Source: an uncultured bacterium (GTDB taxonomy: Bacteria; Bacillota; Clostridia; Oscillospirales; CAG-272). Taken from it: 60,901 nucleotides of DNA. The DNA is taken from NCBI GenBank assembly GCA_945920215.1, contig CAMEJM010000010.1, positions 1 to 60,901 of the forward strand. The letters are read 5' to 3'. The position numbers were made by a program, and so were the translations under genes. The notes below the pieces were generated by a model. That model worked only from the letters and a program-made list of their open reading frames with translations, made no database searches and was not told the DNA's origin. Shown piece after piece: positions 8,041 through 17,008 of the stretch; the first letter of the stretch is position 1; each line of letters starts with the position of its first letter.

Positions 8041-10117
8041 ATGAAAAGAACACTACTTATTTCTCTTCTTTGTCTTTTGCTTGCATGCATGCTGGTTTTC
8101 ACCACCGCCTGCGGCACCGACGGGGAGGAAGCGACCCCCGAACGCCCCGGCGGACAACGGGCAAACCACCCCCGCTCCGGGCGGAGATGAGAACACAGAG
8201 GCGCAAAGCCCCATCGTACGGCTCAACGGTAGCGACCCCTTTGAGCAAGTCACGCTGAACACACAAACAAACACCGTGGAACTCAGTCGTTACGGGAGCG
8301 ACAGTGTCAACCGCATGACCGGTACATACAGAATCGTCAACGGCTATTATGTGGTACGGTACCGTCAGATGACAACTGTCTCCTATGACGGGAGCACGGT
8401 AACAACCACCGAGGTTGATTACAGCAATCTTTCCCGCGGATATGTCACCATAAATGTTGTCGTGTGCAAGGGCGGCGTTGAGGTCTACAGTTCGACCGAA
8501 TCCGCATCGGTGTGCGAAATCGACGGTCTACTCTATGAGATAAACAGTTATGGTGCCTATTATCCCACAAGTTACGAGACCTATTGTGGAAAAACCGCCG
8601 ACGGTCAGTTGGATATCGAAAATGGGCTCATGGATGTCGACCAAATCTCCCATGCGCTGGTTTATGAATTAAACGAGACGCCCGTTGCGGCAGACCTGTC
8701 CATTTCCTATGATTTTGGTAACGATTCATGCAATGCCGTGCCGACCGCATTGCCGGTGACCGAAAGCGAGGGGAGCTTCACCCTTCGTTACGAAATCGGT
8801 CCCTTTACGGTGCAGATTCCCTACTATGTCACTGACCCTTCCGCAGAGACCCCCTATGACGCGGTCTGCCGGTACAGCAACATCAGTTTTGCTGAGACCG
8901 CACTCGTCGGTACCGAAGGAACCGATACATTCTATTCCTATCGTACCACCTCCGTTCGGGGTGAAGTCGCCAATGTCCCGGTGACCTTTGCAGACGCGGG
9001 CATTGACACCTCGGTGAAGGGGCAGACCGACGGTACCGTTACCATCGGCGGGCAGACCGTGCCCTACTCCCTCTACATTTACGAGGCGCAGGAGGTGTCC
9101 GGGATATCCCTGTCTGATGAGCTCGTTGTTGCGGTCGGCGGTACCCTTGATGTAACGGATCTTTACGCCGAAGTGGACTACTATGACAATACCGCCTCCC
9201 TGAACATCCCCCTCACCGCCGAGATGTTTACGCTCGATACCTCGACCCCGGGCTACAAGACCGTTGTCTTTGATTTGGGTGAAAATCTGACATATACGAG
9301 CAACTGCCTTGTCTATGCGGACACCGATGTAAAGAGTTACAATACTTCCCTGTGTCGGAAATATATCTTAAAGGGAACCACCCCGACGGAAAATTATACC
9401 GCAAATGTACAATACCTCAATGGAAGCAGCGAAAGCGATCTGACCGTTACCCCGGAGATGATTTCGCTTGACACCTCTGCGGGCGGCGTTGCCGTTGCCA
9501 CCGTCACCCTTACGTCCGGCGCGAAAATCTACGCACCCGTTTACATCTACGAGCACGGCGAAGTCGAATGCCTCTCTTTCTATACAAGTGACAGTATTGC
9601 ACTCGGAGAGGATCTCAAATATGAGATGGAGATTGAGTTTTTCTCCGGCTCTGAATACTATCTGACCCAAGAGGACGCGGCGCAGTATGTGACCGGCAAC
9701 GTTGATACCGAGCACTGTGGGGAATATACCCTCACCGCAACCTACGGCGGCAAGGTGGTCACGCGTCGCATCACCGTGAACAATTATCAAAAAGACATTG
9801 TGACCGTCACCGCCGACGACTATGCGGTGCCCGATGCTTCCCGCTATGCCAAGTTGCTCGAAATCACGGTAACGGAAGACTCCACCCTCGAGGTCTTCTC
9901 CTCCGCCTCCTTTGACACCTACGGATATCTGTTTGACAGTGAAATGAACCTGTTGACATCTGATGATGACGGCGGTTCGAACAGCAACTTCAAGTTCACC
10001 TACACCCTGTCCGCGGGCACCTACTATATCGGCGTGGCGCCCTACAGTTCTTCAAACCTGAATCGCGAAATCCCGGTGTACTGGGTCCTGACCCCCGTGT
10101 CGGCATCCACCGACTGA
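8041..10117 (+). CDS. Large secreted lipoprotein with Ig-like domains, apparent frameshift
   Basis: Start at the ATG at 8041, six bases after GGGAGG. The first 24 codons encode a lipoprotein signal (hydrophobic core, FTTAC, Gly next). That frame stops after 49 codons; the rest is in the +1 frame from about 8140 to 10117. Dropping one C from the C5 run at 8135-8139 joins the frames, giving a Thr/Pro-rich linker (EEATPNAPADNGQTTPAPGG) and a protein of about 691 aa. The body is beta-rich, with Ig-like repeats (for example around 9100-9300) and a C-terminal pre-peptidase-like domain (SAGTYYIGVAPYSS). Probable cell-surface protein of unknown ligand. The shift may be an assembly error, a recent mutation or a slippage switch. 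Monocistronic. Confidence 0.75.
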
Positions 10118-10138
10118 TTCTCCCATTCATCAAAACCC

Positions 10139-10168
10139 GGAAGCATGGTTCGCCATGCTTCCTTTTTT
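10139..10168 (+). terminator. Terminator of the large lipoprotein gene
   Basis: Perfect 10-bp stem GGAAGCATGG/CCATGCTTCC closed by a TTCG tetraloop, then TTTTTT. Confidence 0.95.
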
Positions 10169-10209
10169 GCGGATTTCGTTCCTTTTGCGCCGGTTTTCTT
10201 CCCATTCCC

Positions 10210-10238
10210 TTGCACCGGGGAACGGAATATGTTACAAT
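10210..10238 (+). promoter_or_regulatory. pcrA promoter
   Basis: TTGCAC (10210-10215), 17-base spacer, TACAAT (10233-10238); the ATG follows 30 bases later. Confidence 0.75.
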
Positions 10239-10268
10239 GGATGGGAAACATCCAAACGAGGAACATAC

Positions 10269-12725
10269 ATGGAACCATCACGCAAAGAAACATATCTTGC
10301 CGCCAAGCGGCATCTGTTTGATATTGTATACGGAACCCGTCTGAACAAGCCGCAATGCCAAGCGGTATTTACCACGCAGGGGCCTCTTTTGGTGCTTGCG
10401 GGCGCCGGCAGCGGCAAAACCACCGTTCTGGTCAAACGCATTTCCTTTATGATCCGATACGGGAACGCCTATTTTGACGATACTGTCCCCCCGGACATGA
10501 CCACCGACGACGCGGAAGCGCTGGAAACTGCCGCGCGGGAGATGGCGCCCGCGGATATTGAGGAGCGGGTGTTACCCTCTTTCATATGCCGCCCCTGCCC
10601 GCCTTGGTCCATTCTTGCCATCACCTTTACCAACAAGGCGGCAAATGAAATCAAGGAGAGGCTGGCAACCGAGCTGGGGGACGAGAGTATTTCGAGCGAA
10701 ATCACCGCCGGGACCTTCCACTCGGTGTGCGTGCGCTTCCTGCGCCAATGGGGGGAAAAGGTGGGCTACCGCCCCGCCTTCACGATTTACGATACCGATG
10801 ACAAAAAGCGCCTTGTCGTCGACATCATGAAAGAACTGAATATCAGCGACAAGGTGCTACCCGTCAAAACGGTGTGCAACGTCATCTCCCAGGCAAAGGA
10901 CCATCTCATCTCCCCGGAGAAGTTTGCGCAGTCCCCGGATTACGCGGTCCGCACGAATCCGCGCAACAGGGACATCCTGCGGGTGTATGAGGCGTATCAA
11001 AAGCGTATGCTGGAATACAACGCCATGGACTTTGACGACATCATTATGAAAACGGTGGAGCTGTTAGAGAATCACCCGGACGCACTCGATTACTATACCC
11101 GCAAATACCGCTACGTCTGTGTCGACGAGTATCAGGACACCAACCCCGCGCAGTTCCGCCTGACCGAGCTGCTCGCCTCCGGCAGCCGCAACATCATGGT
11201 GGTGGGGGACGACGACCAGTCTATCTACCGTTTTCGCGGCGCGACCGTCGAAAATATCCTCTCCTTTGACAAGGTGTACGAGGACTGCAAGGTCATCAAG
11301 CTGGAGCAGAATTACCGTTCAACCAAGCATATTCTCGCGGCGGCGAACGCCGTGATTGCCCACAACCAAGAGCGCCACCCCAAAAAGCTGTGGTGCGACG
11401 CCCCCGAGGGGGATCTGATCCACCTGCACCGCGCGAGCGATCAGAATGAGGAAGCGCGTTACATCATCGAGGTCATCACCAACCTGAAAATCGACAACCA
11501 CCGCCGTTACCGTGATTTCGCGGTGCTGTACCGTCTCAACGAAATGGCTCGCGCGCTCGAATCCGCCTTTGCAAAAAGCGGGATTCCGTACCGGATTCTC
11601 GGCGGTCAGCGCTTCTATGACCGCAAGGAAATCCGGGATATGGTGGCATACCTGTACATCATTATGAACCCCTCCGACGATCAACGCCTCAAGCGTATCA
11701 TCAATGAGCCGAAGCGCGGCATCGGCGACGCGACGATAGACGCGGTGGAACAAATTGCCCGTTCCGAAAACACCTCCATGTTCAACGTCATGGCACGCGC
11801 CAACCAATACGTGGCGCTCTCCCGCGCCGCCGCGAAGCTCATCGAATTCACCGGCATGATCTCGGCTCTCTCGCGGGAAGAAAAAAGTCCGAGCGCCATG
11901 ATCTCCGCCGTATTTGAGAGGACGGGGTACCGCGAAATGCTGGAGCGCGGCGGCGAGGTGGAGAAGCCCCGTATTGACGCGGTGGAGGAGTTCGTCTCCG
12001 CCGCAAAGGAATATGAGGGGCGCGCGGAGGAACCCAACCTTGCGGGCTTTATGGAAGAAGTCGCGCTGGTGTCCGACGTGGACAAATACGACGCCGACGC
12101 GGACGCCGTGGTGCTGATGACCATTCACTCCGCAAAGGGACTCGAATTCCCTGTTGTATTTCTGCCGGGCATGGAAGAAAACGTGTTCCCGAGCGCGCAG
12201 GCAAATGAGTCTCCGTCGGAGATGAACGAAGAAAGACGTCTTGCCTATGTGGCGATTACCCGCGCCAAGGAAGCGCTGTATATTTCCTACACCGCCGAGC
12301 GTATGCTGTACGGCAGAACCTCCTGTAACGCGCTCTCCCGCTTCGTCCAGCGGGAAATGCCCGAGGAGTTGTTGCAGAAGGATACTTACATCCGCAGTTT
12401 TGCGCCCCCGAAAGCAGGCGGGTGGAGGAACGGAAACGGGTATGCGCCCCGCGCCGCCTCCCCGCAAAACGCAGCCAAAACAAGCCGGGTCTACAACGCC
12501 TCTTCGGAGTTGAACCGCAAGGTGGAGCCTGTCAAACCGCGTACCGCTTCGTCCTTCGGCTTGGAGCGTTATCCCGCCGGCACCCGCGTGGAGCACCCGA
12601 CCTTCGGGCAAGGCACCGTTCTGGAAGTCCGCGATATGGGCGGCGACTATCTCTACCGCGTGCGCTTCGATACCGTGGGAGAAAAGAAGCTGATGGCAAC
12701 CTTCGCCCATCTCAAAAAACTCTGA
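10269..12725 (+). CDS. pcrA: UvrD/PcrA-type DNA helicase
   Basis: Superfamily 1A 3'-5' DNA helicase (818 aa) used in DNA repair and in clearing replication and transcription conflicts. Motifs in order: Q motif LNKPQCQAVF, Walker A GAGSGKTT (residues 45-52), Ia AITFTNKAA, motif II VDEYQDTN, motif III GDDDQSIYRFRGA, motif IV EQNYRST, motif V TIHSAKGLEF, and motif VI YVAITRAKEALY. The C-terminal segment (RYPAGTRVEHPTFGQGTVLE) is the Tudor-like end typical of PcrA. Compared with other PcrA proteins there is an inserted acidic stretch at about residues 70-105 between motifs I and Ia. The ATG at 10269 follows GAGGA at normal spacing. Confidence 0.93.
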   Translation: MEPSRKETYLAAKRHLFDIVYGTRLNKPQCQAVFTTQGPLLVLAGAGSGKTTVLVKRISFMIRYGNAYFDDTVPPDMTTDDAEALETAAREMAPADIEERVLPSFICRPCPPWSILAITFTNKAANEIKERLATELGDESISSEITAGTFHSVCVRFLRQWGEKVGYRPAFTIYDTDDKKRLVVDIMKELNISDKVLPVKTVCNVISQAKDHLISPEKFAQSPDYAVRTNPRNRDILRVYEAYQKRMLEYNAMDFDDIIMKTVELLENHPDALDYYTRKYRYVCVDEYQDTNPAQFRLTELLASGSRNIMVVGDDDQSIYRFRGATVENILSFDKVYEDCKVIKLEQNYRSTKHILAAANAVIAHNQERHPKKLWCDAPEGDLIHLHRASDQNEEARYIIEVITNLKIDNHRRYRDFAVLYRLNEMARALESAFAKSGIPYRILGGQRFYDRKEIRDMVAYLYIIMNPSDDQRLKRIINEPKRGIGDATIDAVEQIARSENTSMFNVMARANQYVALSRAAAKLIEFTGMISALSREEKSPSAMISAVFERTGYREMLERGGEVEKPRIDAVEEFVSAAKEYEGRAEEPNLAGFMEEVALVSDVDKYDADADAVVLMTIHSAKGLEFPVVFLPGMEENVFPSAQANESPSEMNEERRLAYVAITRAKEALYISYTAERMLYGRTSCNALSRFVQREMPEELLQKDTYIRSFAPPKAGGWRNGNGYAPRAASPQNAAKTSRVYNASSELNRKVEPVKPRTASSFGLERYPAGTRVEHPTFGQGTVLEVRDMGGDYLYRVRFDTVGEKKLMATFAHLKKL

Positions 12726-12745
12726 GAAAACCGAATACGGCATTG

Positions 12746-12779
12746 CGGCGCCGCTTTTCAGCGGCGCCGTTTTCCTTTT
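12746..12779 (+). terminator. pcrA terminator
   Basis: CGGCGCCGCT/AGCGGCGCCG stem with TTTC loop followed by TTTTCCTTTT. About 160 bases of spacer with nothing recognisable follow before the convergent folC stop. Confidence 0.85.
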
Positions 12780-12939
12780 GGGAAGCCGACAGTGAAACAA
12801 GGAGAAAATGCGAAAAGCGACACTTCCGTGTCGCTTTTGGAAGAGTTGTGGCAAACATCTGTACGATGGATTTCGGGAAAGAAACTCCGCTGAAAAAGGG
12901 AGCGCTTTTGTAAAATACGCCATCTTCGGCGCCGCGGCG

Positions 12940-14193
12940 TCAAAGAGAACGCAATTCCCGCGGCAGATCCGCATACAGGTACAGGGAGCCGCAGATCACC
13001 GTCGGCAAACCGATTTCATCGGCGCGGGCAATCGCCGCGGCGAGCGTTTCCGCACACTCTCCGTCAACGCCCGCGTCCTGCGCACGCCGTTGCAACTCCT
13101 GCGCCGTCATGGCGCGGGGATTGTCCTGCACCGTGGTGAAGATGAAGCGGGTGGGGCGCGCCGCAAGCATGGCGAGCGACTGCCCGATTTCCTTGTCCCG
13201 CATACAGGCAAAAATGCAGGTGCGCGGCGTATCTCCGAGATACCGGTCCAGAGAGCGCGTCAGGGCGGCAACGCCGTTGGGGTTATGCCCGCCGTCATAG
13301 AGAAGCAGAGGCTTCTCCCGTAGAATTTCCATGCGCCCGGGGTGCTTGGCGTAGGTCACGCCGCACTGTGCGTCGAAGATATCCACTCCGAGCAGCTTGG
13401 CACAGGTCAGCGCCACACAGGCGTTTTCAATCTGATGGATTCCCGCAAGACCCGAGCGGATATCCCCGTACCCCGGAAAGAAGAACACCTCCTGCATTCC
13501 GTATCGCTTCCGCGGCGGAGGCGGGGCGACAAAGGTCACGGTGTTGCCCTGTTTTTCGGCTTCCTCCCGGATGACCGCCTCTACCTCCGGCGCCTGCGGG
13601 GCGCTGACCACGGTATGGGTCAGACAATCCTTTTTGAAAATGCCGCATTTGGTGCGGGCGATCTCGACGGGCGTTTTTCCGAGGTATGCCGTGTGGTCAA
13701 GGTCAATGTGGGTCAGAACGCTCATCACGCAGCTGTCAATGGCGTTTGTCGCGTCGTAAGCACCCCCCATGCCGACCTCAAGCACTACATAGTCGCATAA
13801 GCAGTCGGCAAAATATGCGAGGGCGGCAGCCGTCCAGATTTCAAATTGACTGGGGGCTTCTCCGCACGCCTCTGCGGTGCGGGCGCTGATCTCCTCCATG
13901 CGGGATAGCAGCGTATGCAAGGGCGCGTCGTCAATAGGCGCCCCGTCAACCGTGATCCGTTCGTTGACCCGCACCAGATTCGGGGAGGTGTAACGCCCGA
14001 CGCGGTATCCCGCGTGGCGCAGAATACTGTCAAGGAATACGGCGACCGAGCCTTTTCCGTTGGTGCCGCCGATATGGATACAGCGCAATTTTTTTTCGGG
14101 GTTGCCGAGACGGGCGAGCATATCGCGGATGCGTGCAAGCCCCAAGCGCGGTTGTGCCTGAAAGCTGTTCGCATAGGCATGAAAATCAGGCAT
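12940..14193 (-). CDS. folC: Folylpolyglutamate/dihydrofolate synthase FolC
   Basis: Mur-ligase-fold enzyme (417 aa) that adds glutamates to folates so that they stay in the cell; some members also make dihydrofolate. Visible features are the P-loop GGTNGKGS (residues 42-49), TSPNLVRVNERI, the central-domain SVLTHIDLDH, and the C-terminal DGGHNPNGV. Its start overlaps the folT stop by 8 bases, so it is translationally coupled to the folate transporter and shares its riboswitch. Uptake followed by glutamate trapping is a coherent salvage unit. No other folate synthesis gene is near. Confidence 0.93.
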   Translation of the reverse strand: MPDFHAYANSFQAQPRLGLARIRDMLARLGNPEKKLRCIHIGGTNGKGSVAVFLDSILRHAGYRVGRYTSPNLVRVNERITVDGAPIDDAPLHTLLSRMEEISARTAEACGEAPSQFEIWTAAALAYFADCLCDYVVLEVGMGGAYDATNAIDSCVMSVLTHIDLDHTAYLGKTPVEIARTKCGIFKKDCLTHTVVSAPQAPEVEAVIREEAEKQGNTVTFVAPPPPRKRYGMQEVFFFPGYGDIRSGLAGIHQIENACVALTCAKLLGVDIFDAQCGVTYAKHPGRMEILREKPLLLYDGGHNPNGVAALTRSLDRYLGDTPRTCIFACMRDKEIGQSLAMLAARPTRFIFTTVQDNPRAMTAQELQRRAQDAGVDGECAETLAAAIARADEIGLPTVICGSLYLYADLPRELRSL

Positions 14194-14890
14194 TGATCTT
14201 ATCCCCCTCGCGCTTGAGCAGCGCCGTCAGGCGGGTATCGACCAGCAGCATGGTGACCACGCGCAGCACAAAGGTACACGCCGCGTTGACGGCGCGGGTG
14301 GGCAGTACCACCGACCACGGGTTGCCGAACTGGAAGTGAAAAATGAGCGCCATCATGCCGAAGCTGAGCAGCACCGAAATCAGCGCGAATGTAATCAGAA
14401 TACGGACTACGCCGATCTTCTTTCTCCCGTGGAAGCCGAATCCCATCAGAGCGCCGATCAGAATCTTGTTGAGCGTGATGAAAATATTGAACTGCCCCGG
14501 GAAGAAAATAGAGCCGCCGATGAAGTCCGCCATGCCGTAGCAGACGGCGGACCACCCCCAGCCGAACATGATCCCCACGACGGCGATGGGCAGAAAGCCA
14601 AGTTCCATGCGTACAAGACCGGGGGGAGAAAACCCGAGCAGATTGCAGAGTATCACGGAAAGCGCAATCATCATCCCGCATACGCACACCTTGCGCAGGG
14701 TGGCGCGCATTTTCCTTTTGACGGCGGTTTTTCTGTCTGTCTCCGAGAGAGCGGCGTCCGGCATGGTATCCTCCGCGGCGTCTTCTCCCGGAAGGCAGGT
14801 CTGTTCGCCCTCCGTGACCGCCCCGAACGCCTCCTGTGAGGAGAGCTGTTCCTTGGCGTTCTGTGTTCCGAAATCGTTTTTTTCTTGCAT
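14186..14890 (-). CDS. folT: Folate ECF transporter S component FolT
   Basis: Membrane substrate-binding subunit (234 aa) of an energy-coupling-factor folate importer. It has about six membrane helices after residue 75 and the family stretch FGWGWSAVCYGMADFIGG followed by FFPGQFNIF. The first 65 residues are a hydrophilic, acidic extension longer than usual for FolT. The ATG at 14890 lies 13 bases after GGAGGT; the frame stays open far upstream only as a shadow of the QQQN repeat. A THF riboswitch in the leader and overlap with folC fix the substrate assignment. The shared EcfA/EcfT module is not in this window. Confidence 0.9.
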   Translation of the reverse strand: MQEKNDFGTQNAKEQLSSQEAFGAVTEGEQTCLPGEDAAEDTMPDAALSETDRKTAVKRKMRATLRKVCVCGMMIALSVILCNLLGFSPPGLVRMELGFLPIAVVGIMFGWGWSAVCYGMADFIGGSIFFPGQFNIFITLNKILIGALMGFGFHGRKKIGVVRILITFALISVLLSFGMMALIFHFQFGNPWSVVLPTRAVNAACTFVLRVVTMLLVDTRLTALLKREGDKINA

Positions 14891-14902
14891 AAAAATAAAA
14901 AC

Positions 14903-14938
14903 ACCTCCTTGCAACAAAAATCTCGCTTTGTTTACAAG
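14903..14938 (-). promoter_or_regulatory. Hairpin bordering the folT ribosome-binding site
   Basis: On the minus strand CTTGTAAACAAA can pair imperfectly with TTTTTGTTGCAAG; the last bases of the stem are the first bases of AAGGAGGTG, the folT Shine-Dalgarno. This offers a way for the upstream riboswitch to control translation. The pairing was found by eye. Confidence 0.4.
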
Positions 14939-14961
14939 AGGGTGCCAAAAGCGCCATGTAA

Positions 14962-15077
14962 GCCAGCGGGATGCGGAACATATACCGCGGCGCTCGCGCG
15001 CTCTTCGTCCGACAGGCAACTCCCCGTCCCGTCGGCACTGCGACCCGAAAGGTCTCGCATATGTCCTACTCTGTTTC
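14962..15077 (-). ncRNA. THF (tetrahydrofolate) riboswitch
   Basis: The minus strand shows the family elements in order: GAGTAG near the 5' end, ATATGCG pairing later with CGCGGTATAT, a variable hairpin with TTTCGG, GTGCCGAC pairing with GTCGGACGAAG, an internal GGGA segment, and a closing TTCCGCATCC. It begins within a few bases of the predicted transcription start and precedes folT, the classic target. Structure assigned by pattern, not by a covariance model. Confidence 0.75.
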
Positions 15078-15086
15078 GGTAACAAT

Positions 15087-15115
15087 ACTGTATCACAACC
15101 GCTTCCGGGTGTCAA
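15087..15115 (-). promoter_or_regulatory. folT-folC promoter
   Basis: On the minus strand TTGACA (15110-15115), 17-base spacer, TACAGT (15087-15092), just upstream of the riboswitch. Confidence 0.8.
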
Positions 15116-15166
15116 GTCTTTTCGCGGAATCGCCCCGCCGTTATGCCCGCCGAAGCGCCGCAAAAA

Positions 15167-15195
15167 GCAAAAAGGTGCCGCGCACGGCGGCACCT
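15167..15195 (-). terminator. Terminator of the QQQN repeat gene
   Basis: On the minus strand AGGTGCCG/CGGCACCT stem with a seven-base loop followed by TTTTT. It separates the repeat gene from the folT promoter. Confidence 0.8.
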
Positions 15196-15230
15196 CCCCG
15201 TACCGGTTAGGTACTCGGCACGCGCAGTTT

Positions 15231-15395
15231 TCAGAAATCGCGGTTCTGCTGTTTCTTGTTCTGCTGCTGATTCTGCTGCTGATTCTGCTGCTGATTCTGC
15301 TGCTGGTTCTGCTGCTGATTCTGCTGCTGGTTCTGCTGCTGATTCTGCTGCTGATTCTGCTGCTGATTCTGCTGCTGGTTTTTGTTCTGAGACAT
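15231..15395 (-). CDS. Small Gln/Asn-rich tandem repeat protein
   Basis: A 54-residue protein: MSQNKN, ten perfect copies of QQQN, then KKQQNRDF. A GGAGG Shine-Dalgarno lies seven bases before the ATG and an intrinsic terminator follows, so I regard it as a true gene. It has no hydrophobic segment and must be disordered. Every Gln codon in the repeat is CAG and Asn varies AAT/AAC, making a 12-bp DNA repeat that can change number by slippage. Gln/Asn-rich small proteins include gamma-type spore proteins of some Bacillota, but the usual gamma-type sequence marks are absent. Function unknown. Confidence 0.65.
   Translation of the reverse strand: MSQNKNQQQNQQQNQQQNQQQNQQQNQQQNQQQNQQQNQQQNQQQNKKQQNRDF
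15258..15377. repeat. 12-bp tandem repeat, ten units
   Basis: Ten head-to-tail 12-bp units (plus strand ATT/GTT followed by CTGCTGCTG) encoding QQQN on the minus strand. Units differ only in the third base of the Asn codon. Confidence 0.95.
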
Positions 15396-15575
15396 TTTTT
15401 CAATCCTCCGTTCTGACTTAGTGCCGGCGTATGCGGCGAAGCGCAGGCGCCCACACCTTTCATGATACCCCCGCGCGCCGAAAAAAATACCTTTCGGCGA
15501 TTGTATGTTTTTCTCTTTGCTTTTTTGTTTGTTTTTGGCAAATGCGCAGAATTTCCCGTTATTTCCCTGCTGTTC

Positions 15576-15604
15576 TTGCATTTTGTCCGTGCGGGTGGTA
15601 AAAT
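15576..15604 (+). promoter_or_regulatory. coaW promoter
   Basis: TTGCAT (15576-15581), 17-base spacer, TAAAAT (15599-15604), 29 bases before the ATG. Confidence 0.75.
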
Positions 15605-15633
15605 AAAGCCACAGAATTTTACGGAGGTATCTC

Positions 15634-16473
15634 ATGTCTGTCACAATCGGAATTGACATCGGCGGTTCCACTACAAAAATCGTCGGCTTTCGTCACACGC
15701 AAAACGCGAGTGAGCTTGTGAACCCTCTGTTTGTCCGCGCAACCGACCCGCTGACTTCGCTTTACGGGGCGTTCGGCAAATTCACCGACATCAACGCCAT
15801 GGAGCTCTCCGACATCGACCGCATTATGGTCACCGGCGTCGGCGCCAGTTATATGCAGCGCTCCATCTACAATCTTCCCTGCACCCGGGTGGATGAATTC
15901 CGCTCCATCGGGCTCGGCGGACTGTATCTTTCGCACCTGAAAGAAGCCATTGTGGTCAGCATGGGCACCGGTACGGCGCTCGTCTATGCCAAGGAGGGCT
16001 GCCCCGCGCGCTATCTCGGCGGCACCGGTGTGGGCGGCGGTACTTTGGTCGGGCTTTCCAAACTGCTTCTCAAAATGGATTCCATCGAGCATATTCAGGC
16101 GCTGTGCGCGGAGGGCAACCTCGCGAATATCGACCTGCGTATCAGCGACATCATGCAGCGCGGCGGTATGCCGGCGGACATGACCGCGGCAAATTTCGGC
16201 AACGTTTCGGATATCGCCACAAAGGGCGACATTGCGCTCGGACTTACCAATATGATTTTCGAGACCATCGGTATGGTCTCCATTTTCGCGGCGCGCAATT
16301 ACAGTATCAAAGACATCGTCCTGATCGGCAACCTTTCGTCCTATCCGTATGCGCGCGAGATTTTCACCAAGCTGTCCGAGATGTTCGACGTCCGTTTCAT
16401 GATTCCCGAAAATTCTCAGTACGGCACCGTGATCGGCGCCGCGCTGTGCGAAGCCGGAGATACCGCAGAATGA
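15634..16473 (+). CDS. coaW: Type II pantothenate kinase
   Basis: Fumble-family (type II) pantothenate kinase, 279 aa, catalysing the first step of coenzyme A synthesis. It has the ASKHA phosphate motif GIDIGGSTTKI (residues 6-16), the second phosphate loop SMGTGTA and the glycine turn GGTGVGGGT. An ACGGAGGT ribosome site precedes the ATG. The stop overlaps the start of the CBS-domain gene (ATGA), so the two are translationally coupled; whether the CBS protein senses adenine nucleotides or CoA status is speculation. Confidence 0.9.
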   Translation: MSVTIGIDIGGSTTKIVGFRHTQNASELVNPLFVRATDPLTSLYGAFGKFTDINAMELSDIDRIMVTGVGASYMQRSIYNLPCTRVDEFRSIGLGGLYLSHLKEAIVVSMGTGTALVYAKEGCPARYLGGTGVGGGTLVGLSKLLLKMDSIEHIQALCAEGNLANIDLRISDIMQRGGMPADMTAANFGNVSDIATKGDIALGLTNMIFETIGMVSIFAARNYSIKDIVLIGNLSSYPYAREIFTKLSEMFDVRFMIPENSQYGTVIGAALCEAGDTAE

Positions 16474-16883
16474 ATATCCTTCGTTTCCTGACCCCGAAAA
16501 GCGACGTGGCGTATATCGAAAGCGACTGCACGGTTCGCCAGGGACTTGAAAAAATGCGTTACCACGGCTATTCCGCCATTCCGGTCATCGACCCCGACGG
16601 TCAATACCGCGGCACGGTGCGGGAGGGAGACTTCCTGCGGCAGATTCTCGCGCTCGACTGTCCCTCTCTGGAAGCGCTTGAGGAGATTCCGCTGACCGAC
16701 ATTCTGCAGAAGTCCAATCCCGCGGTCAAGAACTCCGCTTCCATGCGGGAGCTGCTCATGCGCGTGCTGGACAACAATTTCGTCCCGGTCACGGACGACC
16801 GCGGCTGCTTCATCGGCATTGTGCGGCGAAAGGAGATCATCGAGTATTTCACAAAGGAATACCTCGGCGACAACCGCGATTAA
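16470..16883 (+). CDS. CBS-domain pair protein
   Basis: Cytoplasmic 137-residue protein composed only of two CBS motifs (about residues 8-62 with YSAIPVIDPDGQYRGTVREGD, and 78-132 with FVPVTDDRGCFIGIVRRKEI). Stand-alone CBS pairs bind adenosine nucleotides and often act as regulators, but the partner is unknown. ATGA overlap with coaW indicates co-translation. No DNA-binding or enzyme domain is attached. Confidence 0.85.
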   Translation: MNILRFLTPKSDVAYIESDCTVRQGLEKMRYHGYSAIPVIDPDGQYRGTVREGDFLRQILALDCPSLEALEEIPLTDILQKSNPAVKNSASMRELLMRVLDNNFVPVTDDRGCFIGIVRRKEIIEYFTKEYLGDNRD

Positions 16884-16959
16884 ACAAGACGGCGCGGCGC
16901 TCCGACGGCGCTCCTACATATTATTTTAGAAGAAAATTCATATTTTTTCCGCAAAGTAC

Positions 16960-16987
16960 TTGCAAAAAGCAAAATATGTGTTATACT
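16960..16987 (+). promoter_or_regulatory. Promoter of the rimP-nusA-infB operon
   Basis: TTGCAA (16960-16965), 16-base spacer, TATACT (16982-16987) with an extended TG at 16979-16980. Confidence 0.75.
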
Positions 16988-17008
16988 ATTGAACAGAATA
17001 CGGTAGAG

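Noticed and set aside
15258-15377. CRISPR array
   Set aside because: The 12-bp units have no unique spacers and encode an uninterrupted QQQN protein.
14186-15541. Single 451-codon frame joining folT to a long N-terminal extension
   Set aside because: The extra part runs through the riboswitch, the folT promoter, a terminator and the shifted QQQN repeat (as RISSR repeats). The folT ATG at 14890 has its own Shine-Dalgarno.
16104-16883. Long 259-codon form of the CBS gene
   Set aside because: Its N-terminal half is an out-of-frame shadow of coaW; the ATGA junction at 16470 gives a complete two-CBS protein.
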